This document shows, piece after piece, positions 54,603-63,455 of a stretch of DNA of 64,000 bases (its first letter is position 1; every line of letters starts with the position of its first letter). A program made the translations under genes and the position numbers. The DNA is taken from assembly GCF_003640395.1 (NCBI RefSeq), contig NZ_RBZQ01000006.1, positions 241,121-305,120 of the forward strand, in the 5' to 3' direction. The notes under the pieces were generated by a model that saw only the letters and a program-made list of their open reading frames with translations, was not told where the DNA came from and did not search any database. This stretch comes from Stutzerimonas urumqiensis. Lineage in GTDB: Bacteria; Pseudomonadota; Gammaproteobacteria; Pseudomonadales; Pseudomonadaceae.

Positions 54603-55355
54603 ATGCTGCAAGCGCGTCTGCTTTGCCTCGACAACCAGGCCCACGAACACGCCCACGACTACCACCAGCTGGTCCTGTCGCTGGCGGGTCGTGCCGAATT
54701 CGAGGTCAACGGGGCGGGCGGCGAGGTCTGTCGGATGCGGGCCTGCCTGGTGCCTGGCGATGCCGACCATCAGTTCGCCGGCATGGGCGAAAACCGCATG
54801 CTGATCCTCGATCTCGACGAGGACGACATGCGTGACGGGGACCGCGACCTGTTGCTGCGCCTGTTCGACAGCCCGCGCTACCCGGCGCTGGATGCCGACT
54901 TTCTCAATCTGCTCAACTACGCCGGCGCCGAGCTCGCACGCTACGGCAGCGACCCGCAGCTCGCCCGCACGCTGGGCGGCGTGTTGCTGCATGCGCTGCA
55001 CCTGCGGCTGTTCGGTGAGCGCAGGATCGGCAGCGGCGGGCCGCTGGATCTGGACACGCTCGATTCGCACATCCTGCACAACCTGGCGCGGCGCATCACC
55101 GTCGCCGAGCTGGCGCAGGTCGCCTGCCTCAGCCCGAGTCACTTCCACGCCCAGTTCAAGGACAGCGTCGGCCTCACCCCGCACCAGTACCTGCTCAAGG
55201 CGCGCCTCGACCATGCCACGCGCCTGTTGCGCGAAAGCCGCCTGCCGCTGGTGCGCATCGCCGAGGAGTGCGGTTTTTCCAGCCAGAGCGCCCTGACCAC
55301 GGCCATGCGTCGCTACCTGGGGCTGACGCCGCGTCGGCTGCGCGAAGGCGTCTGA
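54603..55355 (+). CDS. pruR: AraC-family transcriptional regulator, PruR-like
   Basis: 250 residues from ATG 54603. The N-terminal cupin-like half binds the effector (AHDYHQLVLSLAGRAEFEVN, CLVPGDADHQFAGMGENRML), and two C-terminal helix-turn-helix motifs (about 160-250) contain ITVAELAQVACLSPSHFHAQF and LVRIAEECGFSSQSALTTAM. Its place between the Lon paralogue and putA matches PruR of P. aeruginosa, the proline-responsive activator of putA; a four-gene operon separates it from putA here. It is divergent from the Lon gene. Confidence 0.85.
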   Translation: MLQARLLCLDNQAHEHAHDYHQLVLSLAGRAEFEVNGAGGEVCRMRACLVPGDADHQFAGMGENRMLILDLDEDDMRDGDRDLLLRLFDSPRYPALDADFLNLLNYAGAELARYGSDPQLARTLGGVLLHALHLRLFGERRIGSGGPLDLDTLDSHILHNLARRITVAELAQVACLSPSHFHAQFKDSVGLTPHQYLLKARLDHATRLLRESRLPLVRIAEECGFSSQSALTTAMRRYLGLTPRRLREGV

Positions 55356-55520
55356 CCGACGAACGGCAACCTCATGCCGCGCGCGCCGCGGCCGATAGCC
55401 CGGAAAGCGCTTTCGCGCCGTTGCGATTTGACCGATGGCCGATAGCCACTAGAGTTCAGTCAACGACATTCCATTGGAGCGGACAGGCGGTGCCGTGCGC
55501 GCCCCTGCCAGGTAGTCCCG

Positions 55521-56201
55521 ATGTCCAGAACCTTCATCCGGCGGCTCGTTGCGCTTGGCGTGTGCCTGTTGGCGGCACCCGTCGAGGCGGGACCGTTCAG
55601 TGCCACGCTGGTCGATGCCCAGGGCGCGCCGCTCGCGCATGCCGTGCTCAGCCTGCACGCCGAAACGCCGGCCGGTACGCCGGCGCCTGCCGTGCTCGAC
55701 CAGATCGACAAGCAGTTCGTCCCCTATGTGCTGTCGGTGCGCCGCGGCACCGCGGTGAGCTTTCCCAACCGTGACGACATTCGCCACCAGGTCTATTCCT
55801 TCTCCGAACCCAAGCGATTCGAGTTGCGCCTCTACCAGGGCACGCCCTCCGAGCCGGTGGTGTTCGACCAGCCGGGCGTGGTCGTGCTCGGCTGCAACAT
55901 CCATGACTGGATGCTCGGGTACGTCTACGTCACCGACGACCCCTGGCATGCCGTCAGCGATGCCCAGGGGCGGGTGCGCTTCGACGACCTGCCGCCGGGG
56001 CGCTATCGCGTGACGCTCTGGCACCCGCAGTCACCGGCGGGCCAGCCGCAGCCGGCAGGCGAGCTGGCGATGACGGACGCGGCGCTCAAGCGCCGATTCA
56101 CCCTCGACCTGGCCTCGCCACCCGCCACGCCGCCGGCTGCGCCGGCGTCCAGTCCGTTCGCCGATGCCTTCCAGAGCAAGAGCCGTGCTGCTCAGCCGTA
56201 A
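55521..56201 (+). CDS. Periplasmic cupredoxin-like protein ('methylamine utilization'-type)
   Basis: 226 residues. Signal peptide RTFIRRLVALGVCLLAAPVE, cleaved near EAG. The mature part has a cupredoxin-type copper site: a His in DDIRHQVYSFSEPKRF and the Cys-His-Met set in VVLGCNIHDWMLGYVYV. A second Greek-key-like part follows (RVRFDDLPPGRYRVTLWHPQ), then a Pro/Ala-rich tail. Proteins of this group are often annotated as methylamine utilization proteins but no methylamine genes are present. The 3' end overlaps the EAL gene by 38 bases, so the two are translationally linked. It may sense or carry copper for the operon. Confidence 0.78.
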   Translation: MSRTFIRRLVALGVCLLAAPVEAGPFSATLVDAQGAPLAHAVLSLHAETPAGTPAPAVLDQIDKQFVPYVLSVRRGTAVSFPNRDDIRHQVYSFSEPKRFELRLYQGTPSEPVVFDQPGVVVLGCNIHDWMLGYVYVTDDPWHAVSDAQGRVRFDDLPPGRYRVTLWHPQSPAGQPQPAGELAMTDAALKRRFTLDLASPPATPPAAPASSPFADAFQSKSRAAQP

Positions 56202-58533
56202 CAGCGTTCATGCGCGCCTGACCGGCCTGGTCGCGCTGCTGCTGCTCTCGGTGATCCTGGCGCTGTACGTGTCCGTGCGACTGGTGACCGAATCGGCCAT
56301 CCGCCAAGGCGCCAGCGATCGGCTGGCGGTCGGCCTGCGCGTGTTCGAGCAGTTGCTCGACACCCGCGCCGCGCAGCTGCGTGACGGCGTGGTGGTGCTG
56401 GCCGCCGACTTCGGATTCCGCGAGGCCGTGGCCAGCGGCGACCTGCCGACCATGCACTCGGTCATGCTCAACCAGGCGACCCGTATCGGTGCGCAGATCG
56501 CGCTGCTGATGGACGATCAGGAGCGAATCCTCGCGTCCAACGTGCCGGGCATGCCGGCGGGTGCCTATTTCCCGCATACCGCGGCGCTGGCGATCGACTC
56601 CACTCTGGGGCGTGGCGCGGGCGTGGTTGTGCTCGGTCACGAGCCCTATCTGCTGGTCGAGGCGGAGATACGCGCGCCTCTGCCCATCGCGCGCGTGGTG
56701 ATGGGCTTTCACATGGGCCAGGACATGGCGGCGGACCTGCGGTCGCTGGTCAACCTCGAGGTCTCCTTCGCCGCGATCGGTCGAACAGGCGAGAGCCATG
56801 TCGAGTCCACCCTGGCGCCGGACGAGGTCCGCGTCCTGCTGCCGGCCTGGCAGGCGGGCGATTTGCCCGATGGCATGGAAGAGCTCGAGCTGGACGGCCG
56901 GAGCTATCTCACCGACGAGCTGGTGCTCGCCTCGGAGCCGGATTACCGCATGATCGCCTTCGTGCACAGCTCGCTGGACGAGGCCCTGGCCAGCTTCCAC
57001 GAGCTGGATTCGCGCATGCTGCTGATCGCGCTGACGGCGCTGCTGGTGTCGCTGCTCGGCGCGCAGCTGCTGGCGCGCAGCATCTCCAAGCCGGTTCGGC
57101 AACTGGCCCGTGTCGCCGAACGCGTGGGTCAGGGCGACTACCGGACGCCCGTCGAGCTGCATCGCAACGACGAGTTGGGCAGCCTTGCCGGTGCGCTCAA
57201 CCACATGCAGGCGGCGATTGCCGAGCGCGAGCGGCGCCTGGCGCACAACGCGCTGCACGATCCATTGACCGGCCTGCCGAACCGCGCGCTGGCCATCGAG
57301 CGGCTGGAGAACGCCATTCGCACCGAACGCCCGCTGGCCTTGCTGCATCTGGGCGCCGACGGCTTCAAGGCGGTCTACGATGCCTGTGGCGCGTCCTGTG
57401 TCGAAACGGCGATCCAGACCTTTGTCCATCGGGTGAAGTCGGCGCTGCCGGCCGGCGCGAGCCTGGCTCGGCCCGTGGTCGACGAGTTTCTGGTGCAGGT
57501 CGACGCGCTCGGCGCCGATGCCTCGGTCGGTCTGGCCGACAGGCTGTTGCAGGCGCTCGGCGAGCCGTTGGTGATCGAGGGGCATGAATTCCGTATCGAA
57601 ACGCGCTGCGGCATCGCGCTTTACCCGATCGATGGCGTGACCGCCGACGACGTGCTGCGCCGTGCGGCCATCGCCATGCGCGATGCGGCCGCCCAGCCGG
57701 GTCGGCTACAGCTCTATCAGCAGGGGCGCGATCACGCCTACGACCGCCAGATCACGCTGGTGCGCGACCTGCGCCACGCCGGCGAGCGGGGCGAACTGCT
57801 GCTGCACTTCCAGCCCAAGCTCGATATCCGCAGCGGTCAGGTGCAGCAGGCCGAAGCATTGCTGCGCTGGCAGCACCCGGCGTTCGGCATGGTCTCGCCC
57901 GGCGAATTCATCCCGCTGGCCGAGCGCACCGGCAGCATCCAGCACCTGACGGCCTGGGTCATCGAGGCGGTGCTGCGCCAGCTTGCTCAATGGGGCGAGC
58001 GCGGGGTGAGCGTGCAGGTGTCGCTGAACATTTCCGCCGAGGATCTGATGTCCATCGATCTGCCCGATCGCGTCCGCGATCTGCTCGGGCGCTACCGCGT
58101 GCCCGCCGAGCAGCTGGTCTTCGAGATCACCGAGAGTGCGGTGATGCAGGATCAGGGGCGCGCGCTGGCGGTGCTCAATGGTTTGCGGGCGCTGGGCATT
58201 CATCTCTCGGTGGACGATTTCGGCACCGGTTACTCGTCGCTGGCGCAGCTCAAGCGCATGCCGGTGCAGGAGCTCAAGATCGACCAATCGTTCATCCGCG
58301 AGCTGGACGAGGCGAGCGATGACGCGGTGATCGTCCGCTCGACCATCGACATGAGCCACGCGCTGGGCCTGAAGATCGTCGCCGAGGGCATCGAGCACGG
58401 GCATAGCCTCGATCTGCTCGAGCGCTGGGGGTGCGATGTCGCCCAGGGTTACCTGATCAGCCGGCCGCTGCCCGCGGCGGCCTTCGAACACTGGCTGGCC
58501 GAGCGCCAGCGCTTGCCGGTCAGCGTGGAGTGA
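56164..58533 (+). CDS. Membrane c-di-GMP phosphodiesterase (periplasmic sensor-HAMP-degenerate GGDEF-EAL)
   Basis: 789 residues from ATG 56164 (GTG 56185 is an alternative). TM1 lies at about 18-38, a periplasmic sensor domain at about 40-285, TM2 at about 286-307 and HAMP at about 308-360. The GGDEF domain (about 370-520) begins LHDPLTGLPNRALAIERLEN but reads VVDEF at about residue 437 in place of GGDEF and lacks the metal-binding pattern, so it should not make c-di-GMP. The EAL domain is intact: EALLRWQHP, SLNISAEDL, FEITES, DDFGTGYSSL and ELKIDQSFI. It should hydrolyse c-di-GMP in response to a periplasmic signal, plausibly from the cupredoxin encoded upstream. Confidence 0.88.
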   Translation: MPSRARAVLLSRNSVHARLTGLVALLLLSVILALYVSVRLVTESAIRQGASDRLAVGLRVFEQLLDTRAAQLRDGVVVLAADFGFREAVASGDLPTMHSVMLNQATRIGAQIALLMDDQERILASNVPGMPAGAYFPHTAALAIDSTLGRGAGVVVLGHEPYLLVEAEIRAPLPIARVVMGFHMGQDMAADLRSLVNLEVSFAAIGRTGESHVESTLAPDEVRVLLPAWQAGDLPDGMEELELDGRSYLTDELVLASEPDYRMIAFVHSSLDEALASFHELDSRMLLIALTALLVSLLGAQLLARSISKPVRQLARVAERVGQGDYRTPVELHRNDELGSLAGALNHMQAAIAERERRLAHNALHDPLTGLPNRALAIERLENAIRTERPLALLHLGADGFKAVYDACGASCVETAIQTFVHRVKSALPAGASLARPVVDEFLVQVDALGADASVGLADRLLQALGEPLVIEGHEFRIETRCGIALYPIDGVTADDVLRRAAIAMRDAAAQPGRLQLYQQGRDHAYDRQITLVRDLRHAGERGELLLHFQPKLDIRSGQVQQAEALLRWQHPAFGMVSPGEFIPLAERTGSIQHLTAWVIEAVLRQLAQWGERGVSVQVSLNISAEDLMSIDLPDRVRDLLGRYRVPAEQLVFEITESAVMQDQGRALAVLNGLRALGIHLSVDDFGTGYSSLAQLKRMPVQELKIDQSFIRELDEASDDAVIVRSTIDMSHALGLKIVAEGIEHGHSLDLLERWGCDVAQGYLISRPLPAAAFEHWLAERQRLPVSVE

Positions 58534-58541
58534 ACGCAACG

Positions 58542-59393
58542 ATGAAAGCCCTTCTGGCCGGTGTGCTGCTTGGCGCGACCGCGTGGGCGCAGGCCGGCGA
58601 CGGTCGTCTGCTCGCGACTGGCGGTGCGACCAGCCTCGAAGGCGCGGCCGGTGGCGGCATCACGCCCTGGGCGGTACTGGCGGGCTATGGCGAGCGGGGC
58701 GAGTGGGGCGCCCATGCGTTCGGCACGCGCGTCGAGACCGGCGATTACCGGCTCGACGTGGCCGGTCTCGCGGTGGCCTACGGCAATCGGATCGAGCTGT
58801 CCTACGCGCGCCAGCGATTCGACCTGGGCAACCTGGCGCGCGGCTTGCGGTTGCCCGAGAACAGCCTCAGCCAGGATGTCTTCGGCCTGAAGGTGCGGCT
58901 GTTCGGCGACCTGATCTACGACCGGCTGCCGCAGGTGTCGCTCGGCGTCCAGCACAAGCGGCAAAAGGACTTCCTGATTCCCTCGCTCGTCGGCGCGCAG
59001 CGTGACCGGGACACCGAGGCCTACCTCACGGCCAGCCGGCTGTTTCTCGGCGGCGCGTTCGGCTACAACCTGCTGATCAACGGCGGGCTGCGTTACAGCC
59101 GCGCCAACGAACTGGGCCTGCTCGGGTTCGGCGGCGATCGGCGCGACAGCCGCTCGCTGCTCAAGGAGGGCTCGGTCGCCGTGCTGCTCGACCGGCATTG
59201 GGCGGTGGGCGTCGAGTACCGGGAGAAGCCCGACAACCTCGGCTTCGCCGGGGAAAGCGACTGGGCCGACCTGTTCATCGGCTACTTCCCCAGCAAGCGG
59301 CTGGCCGTGGTGCTGGCCTACGCCCGGCTCGGCGAGATCGCCACGCTGGACAATCAGGACGGTGCCTACCTGTCCATCCAGGGGAGCTTCTGA
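58542..59393 (+). CDS. DUF3034-family outer-membrane-type protein
   Basis: 283 residues from ATG 58542. Signal peptide KALLAGVLLGATAWAQA, then alternating polar/hydrophobic beta-strands: GGATSLEGAAGGGITPWAVL (the family motif), YGNRIELSYARQRFDLGNLA, LLINGGLRYSRANELGLLGF and a C-terminal SIQGSF ending in Phe as for outer-membrane barrels. The DUF3034 identity is from family recall. It may form a channel or barrel for the cupredoxin/haemoglobin system. The TGA overlaps the ATG of the next gene (TGATG). Confidence 0.75.
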   Translation: MKALLAGVLLGATAWAQAGDGRLLATGGATSLEGAAGGGITPWAVLAGYGERGEWGAHAFGTRVETGDYRLDVAGLAVAYGNRIELSYARQRFDLGNLARGLRLPENSLSQDVFGLKVRLFGDLIYDRLPQVSLGVQHKRQKDFLIPSLVGAQRDRDTEAYLTASRLFLGGAFGYNLLINGGLRYSRANELGLLGFGGDRRDSRSLLKEGSVAVLLDRHWAVGVEYREKPDNLGFAGESDWADLFIGYFPSKRLAVVLAYARLGEIATLDNQDGAYLSIQGSF

Positions 59394-59812
59394 TGCGTCG
59401 TCTGGTGCTCGTGTCCTGCCTGATGCTCGCCGCCTGCGCCCAGCAGCCGCCTCGTGACGACAGCCTCTACCAGTCGCTTGGCGGCCAGCCGGGCATCACC
59501 CGCATCGTCGAAGGCATGCTGCTCAACATCGCCGACGACCCGCGGATCGTTGCGCATTTCCGCGAGATCGACATCGAGCGGCTGCGCGACAAGCTGGTGG
59601 AGCAGTTCTGCGTCGAGGCGGGCGGGCCATGCCGCTACACCGGGGACAGCATGGAAGAGAGCCACAAGGGCCTGGCCCTGACGCCGAGCGACTTCAACGC
59701 GCTAGTCGAAGACCTGCAGCTGGCGATGGAGCGCGAAGGTGTCCCGGTGACGGCACAGAACCGGTTGCTCGCGCGTCTGGCCCCCATGCGCGGGCAGGTC
59801 ATCGACCGCTGA
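59393..59812 (+). CDS. Group 1 truncated haemoglobin, lipoprotein form
   Basis: 139 residues. It begins with a lipobox (VLVSCLMLAACAQQ, modified Cys15), so the globin is exported and lipid-anchored, unusual for a truncated haemoglobin. The 2/2 globin follows: SLYQSLGGQPGITRIVEGML, IVAHFREIDIERLRDKLVEQ and the proximal His region MEESHKGLALTPSDFNALV. Translation is coupled to the DUF3034 gene by TGATG. Such globins bind O2 or NO; in the periplasm it could be a haem, NO or oxygen sensor or carrier for the operon. An imperfect terminator follows. Confidence 0.88.
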   Translation: MRRLVLVSCLMLAACAQQPPRDDSLYQSLGGQPGITRIVEGMLLNIADDPRIVAHFREIDIERLRDKLVEQFCVEAGGPCRYTGDSMEESHKGLALTPSDFNALVEDLQLAMEREGVPVTAQNRLLARLAPMRGQVIDR

Positions 59813-59918
59813 CGCCGCCATCCCGTGGCGTTCACCGCACCGCAACGTTGCGTTTCCGCGCGCCGCGTCGCCTGCCAACGCAGCACGACCTGCGCGGGGT
59901 ATGGCCGGTTCAATCGGC

Positions 59919-59948
59919 CGGAGTCTCGCGAAAAAACTCCGTAGTTTT
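59919..59948 (+). terminator. Possible terminator after the haemoglobin operon
   Basis: CGGAGT (59919-59924) and ACTCCG (59936-59941) form a 6-bp stem with an 11-base loop, followed by TAGTTTTC. The stem is short. The rest of 59813-60088 should hold the putA promoter and PruR site, which I cannot place. Confidence 0.4.
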
Positions 59949-60088
59949 CTGCAAGAAAGTCCTCCAGAGCTGACCGTACAGTCGCCCAACCGCGTTTCGC
60001 CCATCCCGGAACAGCCCCTGTGTGGCTGTCCGAGGCGTGCTCGACTACACCTACAACGAACCAGTACCCAACCTCGGAGGAGGGCGTG

Positions 60089-63000
60089 ATGTTCAAAGCC
60101 AGTCACGTTTTGCAGGACGGCTTCTTCGCCCAGCTCGCTGCGCAGAAGGCCGATGGTTTCTTCCCGGCCATCAGCGCCAACTACACCGTCGACGAGGCGG
60201 CCTATCTCACCGAGCTGCTCCAGCTGGCCGATCCCGGCGAATCGGGCATCGCCGCGATTCGCAACCAGGCGCGCTCGCTGATCGAGTCGGTCCGCCTGCG
60301 GGACAACGCCGTCGATACGCTCGACGCGCTGCTGCGCCAGTACAGCCTCGACACCCAGGAGGGGCTGATGCTCATGTGCCTGGCCGAGGCCCTGCTGCGG
60401 GTGCCGGACTCGGCCACCGCCGATGCGCTGATCCGCGACAAGCTCAACGCCGCCGAGTGGGAGCGCCACCTCGGCCAGAGCGACAACGTGCTGGTGAACT
60501 TCGCCGCCTGGGGCCTGGTGATGACCGGCAAGGTGGTCGACTCCGATACCGCCGACGGCCGCCCGAAGAACGTGCTCGGGCGCCTGATCCAGCGCTCCGG
60601 CGAGCCGGTGATTCGCGCGGCGATGAACCAGGCCATGAAGCTGATGGGCAAGCAGTTCGTGCTCGGTCGCACCATTTCCGAAGCCCTGAAGAACGGTCGT
60701 CCGCAGCGCGAGAAGGGCTATACCTACTCGTTCGACATGCTCGGCGAAGCCGCGCTGACCGCCGAGGATGCGGAGAAATACCTCGCCGATTACCGTCAGG
60801 CGATCGAAACCGTCGGCGCCGAGCCGCAGGTCGGTCGCGGGCCGCGTCCGTCCATCTCGATCAAGCTCTCGGCGCTGCATCCGCGCTATGAAGTCGCCCA
60901 GCGCGAGCGTGTGCTGACCGAACTGTTCGCCAGCGTGCGCGAGCTGGCGGTGATGGCGCGCCGGCTGGATGTCGGCATCACCATCGACGCCGAGGAAGCC
61001 GACCGCCTCGAACTGTCGCTGCAGCTGTTCGAAAAACTCATGCGTGACCCGGCCATCGCCGGCTGGGGCGAATTCGGGCTGGTGGTGCAGGCCTACTCCA
61101 AGCGCTGCCTGCCGGTGCTGGTGTGGCTGACATTGCTCGGCCGCGAGCTGGGCGCGCGCATCCCGCTACGCCTCGTCAAGGGCGCCTACTGGGACAGCGA
61201 GATCAAGCAGTGCCAGATCCAGGGCCTGGACGGCTACCCGGTCTACACCCGCAAGGAAGGTACCGACACCTCGTACCTGGCCTGTGCCCGCTACCTGTTG
61301 TCGGAGCACACGCGCGGCGTGATCTACCCGCAGTTCGCCACCCATAACGCGCATACCGTCAGCAGCATCCTGGGGATGTGCGGCGACCGCGACTTCGAAT
61401 TCCAGCGCCTGCATGGCATGGGCGAGGCGCTGTACGACACGGTGATCGAACGCTTCGGCAAGAACGTGCGCATCTATGCGCCGGTGGGGGCTCACAAGGA
61501 CCTGCTGCCGTACCTCGTCCGCCGGCTGCTGGAAAACGGCGCGAACTCGTCGTTCGTGCACCAGCTGGTCGATCCGCGCGTGCCGGTCGAGTCGCTCATC
61601 GACCATCCGGTGACCCAGCTGCGCCAGTTCAGGACGCTGGGCAACGACCGCATACCGCTACCGACGGCGCTCTACGGCGATCGCAAGAACTCCAAAGGGA
61701 TCAACATGAACATCCAGCAACAGTGGGACGAACTGTCCGGCGCCTTCACGCCGTTCCTCGACAACCAGTGGCAGGCCGCACCGGTCATCAATGGCGAGCG
61801 CCTGGACGGCCCGGCCGAGAGCATCACCTGCCCCTACGACCTGAACAAGGTGGTCGGCACGGCGCGCTTCGCCAGTGCCGAGCAGGCGAAGAAGGCGATC
61901 GACGGCCTGACCGCGGCCTGGCCGCGCTGGAACGCCACGCCGGTCGATGCCCGCGCCGCGATGCTCGAGCGCCTGGGCGATCTGCTGGAAGCCAACCGCG
62001 CCGAGCTGATGGCGCTCTGCACGCTGGAAGCCGGCAAGACCTTGCAGGATGGCATCGACGAAGTGCGCGAGGCGGTCGATTTCTGCCGCTACTACGCCCA
62101 GCAGGCGCGCCTGAAGCTGGGCCGCGAGGAGCTGAAAGGCCCGACCGGCGAGCGCAACGAACTGTTCCATGAAGGCCGTGGCGTGTTCGTCTGCGTCAGC
62201 CCGTGGAACTTCCCGCTGGCCATCTACCTCGGCCAGATCACCGCGGCGCTGGTGGCCGGCAACACGGTGCTGGCCAAGCCGGCCGAGCAGACCAGCCTGA
62301 TCGCCGCGCGCGCGCTGGAGCTGATGTTCGAAGCCGGCGTGCCGAAGGATGCAATCGCCTTCCTGCCGGGCGACGGCGCGACCCTGGGCGGCGTGTTCTG
62401 CCGCGACCCGCGCGTGGTCGGCGTGTGCTTCACCGGTTCCACCGACACCGCCCGCATCATCAATCGCCAGTTGGCCGAGAAGGAGGGCGCCATCGCCACT
62501 CTGATCGCCGAGACCGGCGGCCAGAACGCCATGATCGTCGACTCCACCGCACTGCCCGAGCAGGTGGTCAAGGATGCCCTCGGCTCGGCCTTCACCAGTG
62601 CCGGCCAGCGGTGCTCGGCGCTGCGCGTGCTCTATGTGCAGCGCGACATCGCCGACCGCGTGATCGAGCTGATCAAGGGGGCGATGGCCGAGCTGAAGGT
62701 CGGCCCGACCTACCTGCGCGAGAACGACATCGGTCCGGTGATCGACAACGAGGCGCGTGAAAGCCTGGTCGCCCATATCGACAAGCTCAAGGCCGAAGGC
62801 CGCCTGATCGCCGAGGCGCGGCTGCCGGAAGGGGTGAACGGCCACTTCGTGGCACCGGTCGCGTTCGAGATCGGCGGCATCCACGAGCTGAAGAAGGAGC
62901 ACTTCGGCCCGGTGCTGCATGTCGTGCGCTACGACGCGGCGGATCTGGAGAAGGTGGTCGCCGCGATCAACGGCACCGGCTTCGGCCTGACCCTCGGCGT

Positions 63001-63250
63001 GCACAGCCGCAACGAAGAAACGGCCAAGCGGATCGAAGCGCTGTCGCGTGTCGGCAACCTGTATGTGAACCGCAACCAGGTCGGCGCCGTGGTCGGGGTG
63101 CAGCCGTTCGGCGGCTGCGGTCTGTCCGGTACCGGTCCGAAGGCCGGTGGCCCGAGCTATCTGCTGCGCTTCACCAACGAGCGCACCACCTCGACCAACA
63201 CCACGGCGGTCGGTGGCAACGCCTCGCTGCTGGCACTGGCCGACGACTGA
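60089..63250 (+). CDS. putA: Bifunctional proline dehydrogenase / L-glutamate gamma-semialdehyde dehydrogenase
   Basis: 1053 residues from ATG 60089 (GGAGGA upstream; the frame extends to 60020). The N-terminal proline dehydrogenase TIM barrel (about 200-490) has SISIKLSALHPRYE, IDAEEADRLELSLQLFEKLM and RLVKGAYWDSEIK (FAD and proline contacts). The P5C dehydrogenase domain (about 560-1030) has VCVSPWNFPLAIYLGQ, FTGSTDTARIINRQLAEKEG and the catalytic Cys in SAGQRCSALRVL. There is no ribbon-helix-helix DNA-binding domain at the N-terminus, so it is enzymatic only and regulation must come from PruR. It oxidises proline to glutamate at the inner membrane. Confidence 0.96.
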   Translation: MFKASHVLQDGFFAQLAAQKADGFFPAISANYTVDEAAYLTELLQLADPGESGIAAIRNQARSLIESVRLRDNAVDTLDALLRQYSLDTQEGLMLMCLAEALLRVPDSATADALIRDKLNAAEWERHLGQSDNVLVNFAAWGLVMTGKVVDSDTADGRPKNVLGRLIQRSGEPVIRAAMNQAMKLMGKQFVLGRTISEALKNGRPQREKGYTYSFDMLGEAALTAEDAEKYLADYRQAIETVGAEPQVGRGPRPSISIKLSALHPRYEVAQRERVLTELFASVRELAVMARRLDVGITIDAEEADRLELSLQLFEKLMRDPAIAGWGEFGLVVQAYSKRCLPVLVWLTLLGRELGARIPLRLVKGAYWDSEIKQCQIQGLDGYPVYTRKEGTDTSYLACARYLLSEHTRGVIYPQFATHNAHTVSSILGMCGDRDFEFQRLHGMGEALYDTVIERFGKNVRIYAPVGAHKDLLPYLVRRLLENGANSSFVHQLVDPRVPVESLIDHPVTQLRQFRTLGNDRIPLPTALYGDRKNSKGINMNIQQQWDELSGAFTPFLDNQWQAAPVINGERLDGPAESITCPYDLNKVVGTARFASAEQAKKAIDGLTAAWPRWNATPVDARAAMLERLGDLLEANRAELMALCTLEAGKTLQDGIDEVREAVDFCRYYAQQARLKLGREELKGPTGERNELFHEGRGVFVCVSPWNFPLAIYLGQITAALVAGNTVLAKPAEQTSLIAARALELMFEAGVPKDAIAFLPGDGATLGGVFCRDPRVVGVCFTGSTDTARIINRQLAEKEGAIATLIAETGGQNAMIVDSTALPEQVVKDALGSAFTSAGQRCSALRVLYVQRDIADRVIELIKGAMAELKVGPTYLRENDIGPVIDNEARESLVAHIDKLKAEGRLIAEARLPEGVNGHFVAPVAFEIGGIHELKKEHFGPVLHVVRYDAADLEKVVAAINGTGFGLTLGVHSRNEETAKRIEALSRVGNLYVNRNQVGAVVGVQPFGGCGLSGTGPKAGGPSYLLRFTNERTTSTNTTAVGGNASLLALADD

Positions 63251-63455
63251 GGATCTGGCTCCGCACGCTGGCGGGTGAGCCTGCCTGTCAGCGTTAAAGC
63301 AATATCGACGGGTGGCAGCGGCTGTTCGCCATCCAGTCTTTTCCGGCCCATTGAGGTGACACGCTTTGCGTGCCGGTAGCCAAGCGATTGGCTGCCGCCT
63401 CTGTGGGATCGGGTTATTCCTCGACCTGCCCAACAACAACTAACGAGGCCACACC

